From an uncultured Pseudomonadales bacterium (GTDB lineage: Bacteria; Pseudomonadota; Gammaproteobacteria; Pseudomonadales; Azotimanducaceae): 64,000 nucleotides of DNA. The notes under the pieces were generated by a model. It ran no database searches. It saw only the letters and a list, made by a program, of their open reading frames with translations, and had not been told where the DNA came from. The stretch's first letter is position 1. The number at the start of each line of letters is the position of its first letter. Shown in pieces: positions 25,781-35,202 of the stretch. The DNA lies in the NCBI GenBank assembly GCA_958296295.1, contig OY282460.1, positions 682,001-746,000 of the forward strand. The letters are read 5' to 3'. The position numbers and the translations under genes are program-made.

Positions 25781-28410
25781 CCACCAACGGCAAGCGCCTT
25801 GGCGAGCCGGCATCGACCGGCACCGTGGCGCGCCCGCCCCTCGTGCCGTTGGAGGAGGGGTTGCGTGACGCCTTGGCCCGCGGGCCGGTGCTCACGCCCA
25901 CACGCCGCTTGGCGCGGGAAATCGAGTACGCGGTGGATTGGGACCGCGAGCGTGGCGAACGGGGCCGGCGAGGCCCGGGGGGCCGGCGTGGGGTGTGGGC
26001 CACGCCGGATGTGTCGAGCACCAGCGCGTTTCTCGCCCGTTCCTACGCCGAGGCGCAGGACGCAGGCGTTCCCGGCGCCGAAGCGTTGTTGTTGGCGGAC
26101 GACATCGCGCCCTTCGCGATGATCGGCGCGGTGCCGAAGCCGGAGTGGACGCCGCACGTTCAGACCTTCGCCGAGGCTTGGCGCACCGCCAAGCTGCACG
26201 GCATCCCCAGCGTCCATCCGGGTTTCGCGCAAACCGAAAACGGGCAGGTCTACGCGCGCTGGGCGCAAGCGTTCGAGGCCAAGGCGGCGGAACAGGGTTG
26301 GATCACGACGGCGGAATTGCCCGACCGACTCGTGCGGCTGATGGACGGGCCCGCTGGCTGGCGCCCAAGGCCCGCCACCGCCATCGCGCTGGAAGAACCG
26401 GCGCCGGCGGTGCGCCGGTTCCTGGTCGCGGCGCGCAGCCGTCAATTGGCGCTGGCGCGGCGGCCGGCCGCGCACGCCGCGCAACGGCTGGCAACCGGCG
26501 ATGGCGCGCAAGAGCAGGCCTTGGCTGCGGTGTGGGCCCGCGAGCGTCTAAGCGCCAACGCGAACGCCCGCATCGGCGTCGTGTTGCCGCGGCTGGGCGC
26601 CGAATTCGGCGCGATAGAGCGACGCTTCCAAGCGTTGTTCGCGGATGTCCGCGAGCCGGCGGATTACGTGAACGTCAGTGGCGGGATGGCGCTCGCCGAC
26701 GAACCGGCGGCCCGGGAAGCGCTGGAGTTTTTGGAGTTCACCGTGGGCGCGGACAGAGCCACCATGCGCTCGCTCGCGCAATCCCCCTTTTTGCAACTCG
26801 ACCTGCCGGTGGAGGGTTTGCCGGAACACGCCTCTTTGCCCGCGTTGGCGGCGCGGCGCGATGCCACGCCGAAACTGCGGCGGCTGGCCGAGGTGCTCGA
26901 ACAGGGCCGCCGCCGACCGCCGTGGGCGCCGCTGGCGTGGCGGCTGCTGCGTCTCGCGGGCTGGGCGGTGGACGGCTTGGGCAGCCGCGAAATCCAAGCC
27001 AAGCGGCGGTTCGAGGAATGCCAAGACGCCTTCGCCGTCGCCGAGCGCGTCGGCGCATTGCGCGACTGGCCGGCGGCGGTGGCGGCCCTGCGCCAATTGG
27101 CGGCCTTGCGACTGTTCGCGCCGCGTTCCGCCGCCGCGCCGATCCAGGTGCTTGGCCGCGCCGAGTCCGCGGGTTTGGTGTTCGACCACTTGTGGCTCGC
27201 CGGTTTGGCGCAGGCCGCATGGCCGCCCGTGCCTTCTCCGAATCCGTTTTTGCCGCACGCGCTGCAACGCGGCTTCGGCGTGCGGGGGATGTCGCTGGAA
27301 GAGGAGCGCCGGCGCGCCAGCGCGACCACCGAGCGGTGGCGACGGGCCGCCGGCCAGGTTGTGGCGAGCCACGCCGGTGAAGACGCGCGCCCGTCAGCGC
27401 TCATCGCCCGGTTCGCTCCAGTAGCCGTGGACGCGATCGTGCGGCAACCGTCGTTGGCCGCCCATGGCCATCCTTGGGCGGTGTCGCGGCCGGTGGAACT
27501 GGAACGCCGGATCGACGAGAACGCCGGCCCCGCACCCGACACGGCGCCGTCCGGCGGCGCAACAGTGCTGCAGGACCAATCGCTCTGTCCGTTTCGCGCT
27601 TGGGCGCGTCATCGGCTCGGCTTGAAGGAAGCCCCGGTGCGGGGCCGGTTTCCCGGCGCCGCCGAGCGCGGCACCGTGGTACACGAGATTCTCGCCCTTT
27701 TGTTGCGCGGGTTTCCAACCCAAGACGCGCTGGGCAAGCTCGGCGCCGAGGACATCGCGGCAGCGGTGCGCGAAACGCTGCAAGAGCGAAAGCGGTGGCC
27801 GCCGCGCTACCGCTTTCGCGAGGCCGAGCGGCTGCGAGCGCTGATGGGGCAGTGGTTCGCCCTGGAGAGCGGGCGGTCGCCGTTCCGGGTCGTGGCGGTG
27901 GAGGAGGACGTGCGCGTGCGCGTCGACGCCGGCGTGGGAGAGCTGACGCTGAACTTGCGCATAGACCGCATCGACGCGGTCGACACCGCCGGTGCTTCGG
28001 AGCCGCCGGGTTTGGTGCTCATCGACTTCAAGACCGGTCGCACGACCACCAGAGCCTGGGACGCTCCCCGTCCCGAGGAGCCCCAGCTGCCGCTGTACGC
28101 CCTCGCGGTGGCCACAAGCGATCCCCCGCTCCTGCCAGGCACGGTGCGCGGCGTCGCCTTCGCGCGAGTGCGCCCGGACGATATCCGCCTGGAAGGGTTT
28201 GCGGATTCGGAAGCCGAGGCGCGGCCGCTCCGAGACCCCGGCAACGTGTTCGCCCTGCCCTTCGCCGACCTGCGCGCCACCTGGGACGCGGCGCTCGCCG
28301 AATTGGCGCGCGGTTTCCTCGCAGGCCGCGCCGCGGTGGATCCGGTCGGGCCGGCCGCCTGTTCGCGCTGCCATCTGCAAGCGCTCTGCCGCATCGCGGA
28401 TGAACCCTGA
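25777..28410 (+). CDS. AddB-like PD-(D/E)XK nuclease (probable DNA repair protein)
   Basis: Predicted partner of the downstream AddA-like helicase in double-strand break processing, 877 aa. The N-terminus has VLTPTRRLAREIEY and the middle keeps a degraded helicase fold (VFDHLWLAGLAQAAWPP). The C-terminal nuclease has a Cys in SLCPFRAWARHRLG near residue 603, the catalytic LIDFKTGR near 749 and a Cys cluster CSRCHLQALC near 862, the AddB-type 4Fe-4S arrangement. The ATG overlaps the kdsB stop. It overlaps the helicase gene by 11 nt. It is assigned to the family called probable DNA repair protein rather than to classical Bacillus AddB. Confidence 0.85.
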   Translation: MTTNGKRLGEPASTGTVARPPLVPLEEGLRDALARGPVLTPTRRLAREIEYAVDWDRERGERGRRGPGGRRGVWATPDVSSTSAFLARSYAEAQDAGVPGAEALLLADDIAPFAMIGAVPKPEWTPHVQTFAEAWRTAKLHGIPSVHPGFAQTENGQVYARWAQAFEAKAAEQGWITTAELPDRLVRLMDGPAGWRPRPATAIALEEPAPAVRRFLVAARSRQLALARRPAAHAAQRLATGDGAQEQALAAVWARERLSANANARIGVVLPRLGAEFGAIERRFQALFADVREPADYVNVSGGMALADEPAAREALEFLEFTVGADRATMRSLAQSPFLQLDLPVEGLPEHASLPALAARRDATPKLRRLAEVLEQGRRRPPWAPLAWRLLRLAGWAVDGLGSREIQAKRRFEECQDAFAVAERVGALRDWPAAVAALRQLAALRLFAPRSAAAPIQVLGRAESAGLVFDHLWLAGLAQAAWPPVPSPNPFLPHALQRGFGVRGMSLEEERRRASATTERWRRAAGQVVASHAGEDARPSALIARFAPVAVDAIVRQPSLAAHGHPWAVSRPVELERRIDENAGPAPDTAPSGGATVLQDQSLCPFRAWARHRLGLKEAPVRGRFPGAAERGTVVHEILALLLRGFPTQDALGKLGAEDIAAAVRETLQERKRWPPRYRFREAERLRALMGQWFALESGRSPFRVVAVEEDVRVRVDAGVGELTLNLRIDRIDAVDTAGASEPPGLVLIDFKTGRTTTRAWDAPRPEEPQLPLYALAVATSDPPLLPGTVRGVAFARVRPDDIRLEGFADSEAEARPLRDPGNVFALPFADLRATWDAALAELARGFLAGRAAVDPVGPAACSRCHLQALCRIADEP

Positions 28411-31400
28411 GCCGGCCGACGCGGCGGAGCGCCTGGCGGCCGTCGATCCCGCGTGTTCGTGCCTTGTCGAAGCCCCGGCCGGCTCCGGCAAGACGCAATT
28501 GCTGGTCGCCCGCTACTTGAACCTTCTTCGGCGCGTCGAACACCCGGAGGAGATTCTCGCCATCACCTTCACCACCAAGGCGGCGTCGGAGATGCGCGGC
28601 CGAGTGCTGGCCGCGTTGAGCACGGACGAGGAGATCCGCACCATCAACGAAAGCCGCGCCTGGGATCTGGAGGAACGGCCGGATCGGCTGAAAATCCAAA
28701 CCATAGACAGCTTCGCGTTCGGTTTGGCCCGACGCTTGCCGGTGGCTGGCGCCACGCACTTCCAAGGCGTGCTGGAGAACGCTTGGCCGCTCTACGAGGA
28801 GGCGGCCCGGCGGCTGCTGGATCGCATCCTTGACGCGGACGTCGTCGTGGCGGAAGCGGTGGCGGACTTCGTGGCGCTGCTCGACAACGACGCGGAGCGG
28901 GCGTCGGGTTTCATCGCGGACGCCTTGGCCAAACGCGACCAGTGGGCGGAAGCCGTGGCCCCGGTGGCGCGATCGCCGGAGCAGGCGGCGGCGTCGGTCG
29001 CCCATGCCGTGGAGCGGCTGCGGCAAACGGTGACGGGGCGGCTGCAAGGCGCCGTCGACCAGACGCTCGGCGCCAAACTGGAGCGTGTGGGCGCCTTCGT
29101 CGCCGAGCAGCTGGGCGGCACTTGGCCGGGCCTTGGCGACCCCGCCGGCTGGCAACAACTGGCGCAAGCGTTGCTGACCAACAAAGGCGCGCCGCGCAAG
29201 CGTTTCACCAGCGGAGACGGCTTTCCGCCCAAAGACCGGGAGGCGAAGGGCCTTGCCGCCGAGACGGCGCGGCAACTGGCGGACCTCGGGCTCGCCACCG
29301 CCCTGCACCGCACTCGATCGCTGCCCGACACCGTAACGGCGGACGCCACGGCACCGGCGGACACCGAGCGGGCGCTCGGCGCCATCGCGGCCGTGCTGGC
29401 GCTCGCGATGGCGGAATTGCGCGCCACCTTCTCGGCCCGGGGCATGATGGACTTCGCCGAATCCACGGTGGCCGCCAACCGGGCCTTGGTGGACGACGAC
29501 GCGCCGACCGACCTCGCCCTGACGCTGGACTACCGCATCCGCCACATCCTCGTGGACGAGTTCCAAGACACCTCGCTCGGCCAACACCAGATGCTCGTGG
29601 CGCTGACGCGCGGCTGGGAACCGGCCAGCGGCAACACCTTCTTCGCCGTGGGCGATCCGATGCAGTCCATCTATCGGTTCCGCAACGCGGATCTGCGGCT
29701 CTTTCTGGAGACCGCACTGGAAACCGCCCTCGAGACCGCCGACACCGGGCTGGAGCATGTGCGAATCAAGCGTCTTCGCCTGACAAGCAACTTTCGCGCC
29801 GGCAAAGCGCTCGTGGACTGGTGCAACGCCGCCTTCGCGGGCCTTTTCGGCGCGGAAACGGATCCGGTTCGCGGCGCGGTGGCTTTCACGCCTTCGCAAG
29901 CCGAGAAAGAGGACATAGGCCAGGTGCGCGCCGTGATTTGCGAGGGCGAGGTCGCCGAGCAAGGGCGAATGGAGGGCGAGACGGTGGCGGATCGCGTGCG
30001 CGAGCTGCGGCGCATCGGCGGCAGCATCGCCATCCTCGTGCGCACCAGAATGGCGCTGCGCGACATCCTGCCGGTGCTGCGCGCCGAGGGCATCGAGTGG
30101 CGCGGCGCCGATGTCGAGGCGCTGGCGGACGAAGCGGTGGTGCGGGATCTGTGCAGCTTGGCGACGGTGCTCCACGACCCCGCCGATCGGCTGGCGTGGC
30201 TGGCGCTCGCCCGTTCGCCCATGGTCGGATTGGACTTGGCGGACTTGGAACGGCTGGCGCGAACTCTGGCGAGCGCGGCGCGCCCCCCGAATTGCGCGCC
30301 GGCCTTGTCGGCGCAAGGGCTGGCGCGCTGGCGACGTTTGGCGGCGGCGTTGCGCAAGGACCAACGGTCGTTGACGGCGCGAGGGCGGGTGGAGCGCGTG
30401 TGGCTGGCTCTCGGTGGTTCGGACGCCTACCAGACCGAGGCGGCGCCCGCCAACGCCGACCGTTTTTTCGGCTTGCTGGACGCCCGGCCCCAGCTGGCCC
30501 GCCGCCCTGCCGAGCTGCGGCGCACCATCGCCGGCCTCTACGCGGCGGACACCGGCGGCGCGGTCGGCGATGCGCCGGCCCCCGTAGACGTGATGACCAT
30601 CCACAAGGCCAAGGGCCTCGAGTTCGACCACGTGATCGTGCCCGGCTTGGCGCAGCCCCATCCGTACCGCGACAAGCCGCTATTGCTGTGGCGAAGGGAA
30701 GGCAAGGATCTGCTCATCGCGCCGCGCACGCACCGGGGCCCGCGGTCCCTCTACGACTGGCTGGCGACGGAAGAGGCGGACCGAGAGGGCAACGAGATCA
30801 AGCGGCTGTTCTATGTGGCCGCCACGCGGGCGACGCGCTCGCTGACGCTGGTTGGCGCCTTGGAGATCGGGCAAGGGCCGCCGAAGGATTCCTTGGCCGC
30901 GTTGATCTGGCCGCATGTGCGCGCAAGCGCGCAGTGGCGCCGCGCTACGGGCAGTGCCGCCGCAACGGATGACCGGCCCGGACGAACGAGCCGGCGGCTC
31001 CCCGAGGGCTACATCTTCGAGCCGGCCGCGGCGCTGCCCCCGTTGGCGCCGCGGCGGCCCGCGGGCCCAAGCCGCCCGGCCAGCCAAGACCCGGCGCCGG
31101 GCGACCGGGCGCAAACCGCGGCCGGGAGGGTGGCCGTCGCGCTTGGCGACCTTGTGCATCGCGAGCTGTGCTGGCTGGCCGAGCGTTCCGGTGGCGCCGC
31201 GAACGTGGACATCGCCCGGCGGGCGGTGGTTTGGCGCAACTGGATCGCGGCGCTGCCGGTTTCGACCGCGCAAGCCGCTTCGATCTTGGCGGAACTGCGG
31301 CGGCAAGTCCAAGGCGTGCTCGCCGACTCGTACGGCAGATGGCTGCTGTTTCACGATCCGAACGGCATGTGCGAAGCGCCTTTCACCGCCAGCGCGGACG

Positions 31401-31645
31401 GCGCATTGACCCGGGTGGTGGTGGATCGCGCCTTTGTCGACGAAGGCGTGCGCTGGGTGGTGGACTACAAGACGGGCGCGTTGCCTGCCGGCGACGAGGC
31501 GGCGGTGGCGGCCTTGACCGTGCGGCACGCGCCGCAGCTCGCGCGCTACGCGGAAGTCCTGCGCCAGCTGGACGGCAGGCCCGTGCGCGCCGCGCTGTAT
31601 CTCACCGCGCTGCCGCGGTTCGTCGAAGTGCCGGTGGAGAGCTAA
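28400..31645 (+). CDS. UvrD-type helicase-nuclease, AddA/RecB-like
   Basis: Superfamily 1 helicase with a C-terminal nuclease, 1081 aa, for recombinational repair. Motif I is VEAPAGSGKTQLLVARYLN near residue 28, motif Ia AITFTTKAASEMRGR, motif II ILVDEFQDTS near 384, motif III GDPMQSIYRFRNAD, motif V MTIHKAKGLEFDHVIVPGL near 735 and motif VI LFYVAATRATRSL. The nuclease motif VVDYKTGALPAGDE lies near 1020. The start overlaps the AddB-like gene by 11 nt, typical of subunits made in fixed ratio. No recB, recC or recD is present in the window. Confidence 0.93.
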   Translation: MNPEPADAAERLAAVDPACSCLVEAPAGSGKTQLLVARYLNLLRRVEHPEEILAITFTTKAASEMRGRVLAALSTDEEIRTINESRAWDLEERPDRLKIQTIDSFAFGLARRLPVAGATHFQGVLENAWPLYEEAARRLLDRILDADVVVAEAVADFVALLDNDAERASGFIADALAKRDQWAEAVAPVARSPEQAAASVAHAVERLRQTVTGRLQGAVDQTLGAKLERVGAFVAEQLGGTWPGLGDPAGWQQLAQALLTNKGAPRKRFTSGDGFPPKDREAKGLAAETARQLADLGLATALHRTRSLPDTVTADATAPADTERALGAIAAVLALAMAELRATFSARGMMDFAESTVAANRALVDDDAPTDLALTLDYRIRHILVDEFQDTSLGQHQMLVALTRGWEPASGNTFFAVGDPMQSIYRFRNADLRLFLETALETALETADTGLEHVRIKRLRLTSNFRAGKALVDWCNAAFAGLFGAETDPVRGAVAFTPSQAEKEDIGQVRAVICEGEVAEQGRMEGETVADRVRELRRIGGSIAILVRTRMALRDILPVLRAEGIEWRGADVEALADEAVVRDLCSLATVLHDPADRLAWLALARSPMVGLDLADLERLARTLASAARPPNCAPALSAQGLARWRRLAAALRKDQRSLTARGRVERVWLALGGSDAYQTEAAPANADRFFGLLDARPQLARRPAELRRTIAGLYAADTGGAVGDAPAPVDVMTIHKAKGLEFDHVIVPGLAQPHPYRDKPLLLWRREGKDLLIAPRTHRGPRSLYDWLATEEADREGNEIKRLFYVAATRATRSLTLVGALEIGQGPPKDSLAALIWPHVRASAQWRRATGSAAATDDRPGRTSRRLPEGYIFEPAAALPPLAPRRPAGPSRPASQDPAPGDRAQTAAGRVAVALGDLVHRELCWLAERSGGAANVDIARRAVVWRNWIAALPVSTAQAASILAELRRQVQGVLADSYGRWLLFHDPNGMCEAPFTASADGALTRVVVDRAFVDEGVRWVVDYKTGALPAGDEAAVAALTVRHAPQLARYAEVLRQLDGRPVRAALYLTALPRFVEVPVES

Positions 31646-31905
31646 CGGACGCCGGCGTCCGGTTCTCCAACGTCGTTCGTGTCGGCCGTGCGGCGACGCC
31701 CGAAGCCCAAGCCCGACAACCGGAACCGTCGATCGAGCGACCGGGAGATTTTGCGCCAAGCGAACTCGACCACAACGCCTCCTAGCAACATGGCCGAGAA
31801 GAACAACAGGTGCCGCAGCCTTTCGTCAGGCGCGGGCGCGGCTGTTGGCGAGGCGCTATGATCGCCGCGACACGTCTTGCGGCCGCGGGGAGGCGGCGGG
31901 AAGCA

Positions 31906-33159
31906 ATGGATCGAACGCGAGTGATGCGCGAGCTGGAGACGCTCCGCGTGTGGGGCGAAACGGCCGTGGGGTGGGACGCCAAGACGCCGGTCAACGAAAC
32001 CGTGGACGAGCACGGCAATCCGTTTCCCTCGAAGCCCGGATTCGGCGTGCCGGACCCGAGAGCGCCGAAACGCCGGGTGTACGACGACGAAGACGTGCGG
32101 CGGCTGCGCGAACACCTGCGCGAACACAACGGCATTCGCGGCCTTGAAATCTGCGATCCGAGCGAAGTGAAGCGTGCGGCGCGCATCTTCCACCGCGACG
32201 GCTTCGTGGTGGTGCGCGACCTGTTGGACGCCGAACACCTGGCCAACTTCCGCGAAGGCAGCGCGCAAGCGCTCCGGGACATCCTTTCGGTGCCCGGCGT
32301 GGGCGAGCGCAAATACATGACGGAAAGCGGGCGGCTGCCGCACCGCTACAGCTACGGCACGGCTTCCGCTTCGCGTCAGATGTTGCACGAGCAAGTCTGG
32401 GCGTCCATGGTCGATCTGCCGACCACCACCCCCATCCTCACCGAGATTTTCGGCTCGCCGGACTACTTCGTGCTCGGCGCGGGGGGAGATCTGTGCCTGC
32501 CCGGCGCCGTCGAGTACCAGCATTTGCACATGGATGTTGGCGAATCGCACCACATCTCGAAGGCGCGCCTTGCCACCGCCGAGGCCATCGGCGTGGAATT
32601 GCGAACCGAGGACGCCAAAGACGCTGCCGCGGGAGATTCCGGAGAGCTCGCCCAAGCCACGCGCCGCCAAATCGTGGACTTCACGCCGGCGGTGGTGACC
32701 ATCAACTTCGCCATGTGCGACCTCACATGGGAGAACGGCCCGATACGCCAAATACCCGGCTCCCACGCTTGGCGCATGCCCCCGGTGCCGCCGGAAGACG
32801 AGCCGGAGTGGATGCGGCTTTCCACGCTGGTGGGCGCTCCCGCCGGCGCCGGCGTCTTCCGCGACAACCGCGCATGGCATGGCGCGACGCCGAACCTGAG
32901 CCGCGAGATACGTTCGCTGCCCAATGTGGAGTACGGCGCGTCTTGGCTGCCGGGCAACGGCGCCGGCCGCAAGACCATGCCGCACGAAGTGTGGGAGACG
33001 CTGACGCCCCACGCCCAGCACCTGTGCCGCCGCATCAAGGCCGAACCGGACGTGTGGCCCCCCGGCGCCGGCGTGATGCACCCGTTGGGCGCCGAGCGCC
33101 GGGCCGCCGCGGCGCGGATGGGCGGTGGCGGGAGGCAACCGGGCAGCCCCGGCGGTTGA
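31906..33159 (+). CDS. Phytanoyl-CoA dioxygenase (PhyH) family protein
   Basis: Predicted Fe(II)/2-oxoglutarate oxygenase of the PhyH family, 417 aa. The double-stranded beta-helix core is seen with HRDGFVVVRDLLDAEHLANF near residue 100, the HxD iron pair in YQHLHMDVGE (His208, Asp210 approximately) and the distal His in AWHGATPNLSR near 324, followed by Arg for 2-oxoglutarate. The substrate is unknown. The ATG at 31906 was chosen for its purine-rich upstream site (GGGAGGCGGCGGG); longer readings start in sequence without a ribosome site. It converges on the aldo/keto reductase gene. Confidence 0.87.
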   Translation: MDRTRVMRELETLRVWGETAVGWDAKTPVNETVDEHGNPFPSKPGFGVPDPRAPKRRVYDDEDVRRLREHLREHNGIRGLEICDPSEVKRAARIFHRDGFVVVRDLLDAEHLANFREGSAQALRDILSVPGVGERKYMTESGRLPHRYSYGTASASRQMLHEQVWASMVDLPTTTPILTEIFGSPDYFVLGAGGDLCLPGAVEYQHLHMDVGESHHISKARLATAEAIGVELRTEDAKDAAAGDSGELAQATRRQIVDFTPAVVTINFAMCDLTWENGPIRQIPGSHAWRMPPVPPEDEPEWMRLSTLVGAPAGAGVFRDNRAWHGATPNLSREIRSLPNVEYGASWLPGNGAGRKTMPHEVWETLTPHAQHLCRRIKAEPDVWPPGAGVMHPLGAERRAAAARMGGGGRQPGSPGG

Positions 33160-33217
33160 GCGTCCGGCCCGGGCGCTTCCGGCGACGGCTGACGGCGCTG
33201 CCGCAGGCCCCAGCCGG

Positions 33218-34231
33218 TCAGTCGATCCCTTGCGCCAACCCCGCCGCCGCGAGGTCGCGCCAAAGGGCGTCCGGGATGCTGGTGGCGAACAGCGCCAGAT
33301 TCTCCTCGACTTCGCGCACCGACCAAACGCCGGGGATCACCGCCGCCACCGCCGGATGGCGCAGCGGATATCGCAGCGCCGCGGCGCGGGCGTCCACGCC
33401 GTGCGCCTCGCACACGCGCCGGATGGCTTGCGCCTTGCGCCACAGGGCGTCCGGCGCCGGTTTGTAGTCGTAGGTGGCGCGGCGCGGATCGTCGGTGGCC
33501 AGGATGCCGGAGTTGTACGGCCCGCCGATGATGACGGATACCGAGCGTTCAACACACTTCGGCAGGAACTCCGCCAAGGGCTCCTGCTCCAGCAACGTGA
33601 ACCGCCCGGCCAGCAGAAAGCAATCGACGTCCATCTCGTCCAGCACTTGGTCGCACACCTGCCACTCGTTCACGCCGAGGCCAATGGCCCGCACCACGCC
33701 CTGCTCGCGCAAGGCGCGCAACGCCGGCAGCGCGCCGCGCCGAGCGGTGTCGAAAATGCCGGGTTGCGCGTCGCCGTGGGTCCAAACGTCGATGTCGTGG
33801 CACAGCAGGATGTCGATGCGGTCCAAGCCCAGCCGCGCAAGACTCGCCTCCACGGAACGCGCGACCGCGTCGAAGCCGTAGTCGTAGCGAATGGCGACCG
33901 GTTCGGTGTCGCGCATTCCGGGGTAACGCTCGCCTTGGGCCTCTGGCACCAATAGTCTGCCCACCTTTGTGGAGAGCACGAAATCGTCCCGCGGCAACTT
34001 GCGGAGCACGCCGCCGAGGCGCTTTTCGCTCAAGCCGTGGCCATACAGCGGCGCGGTGTCGAAGTAGCGAATGCCACCGGCCCAAGCCCGGTGGACGATG
34101 GCGGAGACGTCGTCGTTCGACAAGCGGTCGCCCACCGCGCCAAGCGGGGCGCCGCCAAAGCCGAGCTCCGGCACAAGGATGTCCGTAGCGCCGATGCGCC
34201 GTTTCGCAATCTCCTGCGCGGTGTTGGCCAC
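33218..34231 (-). CDS. Aldo/keto reductase
   Basis: NAD(P)H-dependent oxidoreductase of the AKR superfamily, 337 aa, closest in pattern to the D-threo-aldose/L-fucose dehydrogenase branch. The catalytic tetrad is visible: Asp and Tyr in YFDTAPLYGHGLSEKRLG near residues 57-62, Lys in LSTKVGRLL and His in ILLCHDID. The cofactor region includes VSVIIGGPYNSGIL. Substrate unknown. It is followed on the same strand after the start by nothing upstream but an NTF2-like gene 7 nt away, which probably shares its transcript. Confidence 0.9.
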   Translation of the reverse strand: MANTAQEIAKRRIGATDILVPELGFGGAPLGAVGDRLSNDDVSAIVHRAWAGGIRYFDTAPLYGHGLSEKRLGGVLRKLPRDDFVLSTKVGRLLVPEAQGERYPGMRDTEPVAIRYDYGFDAVARSVEASLARLGLDRIDILLCHDIDVWTHGDAQPGIFDTARRGALPALRALREQGVVRAIGLGVNEWQVCDQVLDEMDVDCFLLAGRFTLLEQEPLAEFLPKCVERSVSVIIGGPYNSGILATDDPRRATYDYKPAPDALWRKAQAIRRVCEAHGVDARAAALRYPLRHPAVAAVIPGVWSVREVEENLALFATSIPDALWRDLAAAGLAQGID

Positions 34232-34238
34232 GGAACGG

Positions 34239-35021
34239 TTACTCGACCATCACCGAGCGGGCGGCGATGGCCCACTCGTCGCCGGTGCGCGTCACGAAGA
34301 ACACGCCTTTGACGGCTTGGCCGCCGTCCACCAAACCTTCGAACGCCACCGTGACGCTATCGTCGGTACCCTGCGCGGCATGGATGGAAAGCGGCGTGAT
34401 GAAGTGCCACGGCCCGTCCCGCAGCGCCGCCCACATCTCCTCGCGGCTCTGCCACTCGCGCAACGCGCCCACATCCACTCGAAAGTGCGGCGTTGCGACG
34501 AGGTTCACGCAACGTGCCCAATGCCGGTCGTTGTAGGCGTCTATGTAGCCCTCAACCACGGCCACCGCCCGTTCGTGATTGGCCGACGTCTCGCCGGCTT
34601 GCTCGGCGTCCCCGGCGTCCGTTCCGAACCGGCACTGGATGCCCCAGCCGCTCGGAACGCGGGTGACGACGTAAGTGACACGGTTGACGAGGACGTTGCC
34701 GCCGCTCGCGTTCACGCGTGTCCAGCCGCCGACGATGTGCGCCCGATCCGCCGCGAGATGCAGGATCTCCGGGTCGTGGCCTTCGGTGTGGTCCCAGCCG
34801 GTGGCGAGCACCGCGTCCCAAGACACGGCCGCGGCGTGGGCGGCGGCGGTCGGCACCATGCGCGACGCCCGCCGCGGCGAGACGCGCACGTGCGGATAGT
34901 TCAACGCCCCGGAGAACTGTTCGGGGTCGCGACTGTTGAACGCCTCGAAAAACCGCCAATACGCGGCCGTCGCGGTATCGCCGTCCGTAGAGGTGCCGTC
35001 GCGGGCCGGTGCGTGATCCAC
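34239..35021 (-). CDS. Tandem NTF2/SnoaL-like domain protein
   Basis: Small-pocket cone-fold protein with two consecutive SnoaL/NTF2-like domains, 260 aa. The first begins AAYWRFFEAFNSRDPEQFS and contains HVRVSP and WDHTEGHDPEI; the second begins VVEGYIDAYNDRHWARCVNL and ends GDEWAIAARSVMVE. Such domains act as enzymes, binding proteins or dimerisation modules, so no function can be named. The start is uncertain: GTG 35021 is used, TTG 35027 is an alternative, and an ATG further in would cut off the first helix. It lies 7 nt upstream of the aldo/keto reductase gene. Confidence 0.65.
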   Translation of the reverse strand: MDHAPARDGTSTDGDTATAAYWRFFEAFNSRDPEQFSGALNYPHVRVSPRRASRMVPTAAAHAAAVSWDAVLATGWDHTEGHDPEILHLAADRAHIVGGWTRVNASGGNVLVNRVTYVVTRVPSGWGIQCRFGTDAGDAEQAGETSANHERAVAVVEGYIDAYNDRHWARCVNLVATPHFRVDVGALREWQSREEMWAALRDGPWHFITPLSIHAAQGTDDSVTVAFEGLVDGGQAVKGVFFVTRTGDEWAIAARSVMVE

Positions 35022-35180
35022 TTCCAACAGCCGTTGCTGGACGCAACGCGAGCTCCCAAACTCCGTGGCCGCCAGTTTACACAAACGCGAGCGGCCACGC
35101 CCCAAGCAGGCACGCCGGCACGCGCTAGGGGCCGACCTTAGCGCAGCGGTTGGCCGCCGCCAGTCGCGATCCAAACCGCC

Positions 35181-35202
35181 AACGCGCCCATTAGGGCGCG
35201 TT
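35181..35202 (-). terminator. Perfect 9-bp hairpin at the polB 3' end
   Basis: AACGCGCCC and GGGCGCGTT pair perfectly around a 4-nt loop (ATTA), overlapping the polB TAA stop codon. In the minus-strand transcript the stem is followed by a G-rich GGCGGTTTGG rather than a U tract, so it is a terminator-like or 3'-protecting stem rather than a canonical intrinsic terminator. Confidence 0.45.

Noticed and set aside
28028..30661. 877-codon open frame on the minus strand
   Set aside because: Antisense to the helicase gene; no domain, and the plus-strand protein has all SF1 motifs.
31642..31791. Possible 49-aa minus-strand membrane peptide (LLGGVVVEFAW)
   Set aside because: A hydrophobic patch and ATG exist, but there is no ribosome site, no recognised family, and the frame also runs antisense through the PhyH-like gene.
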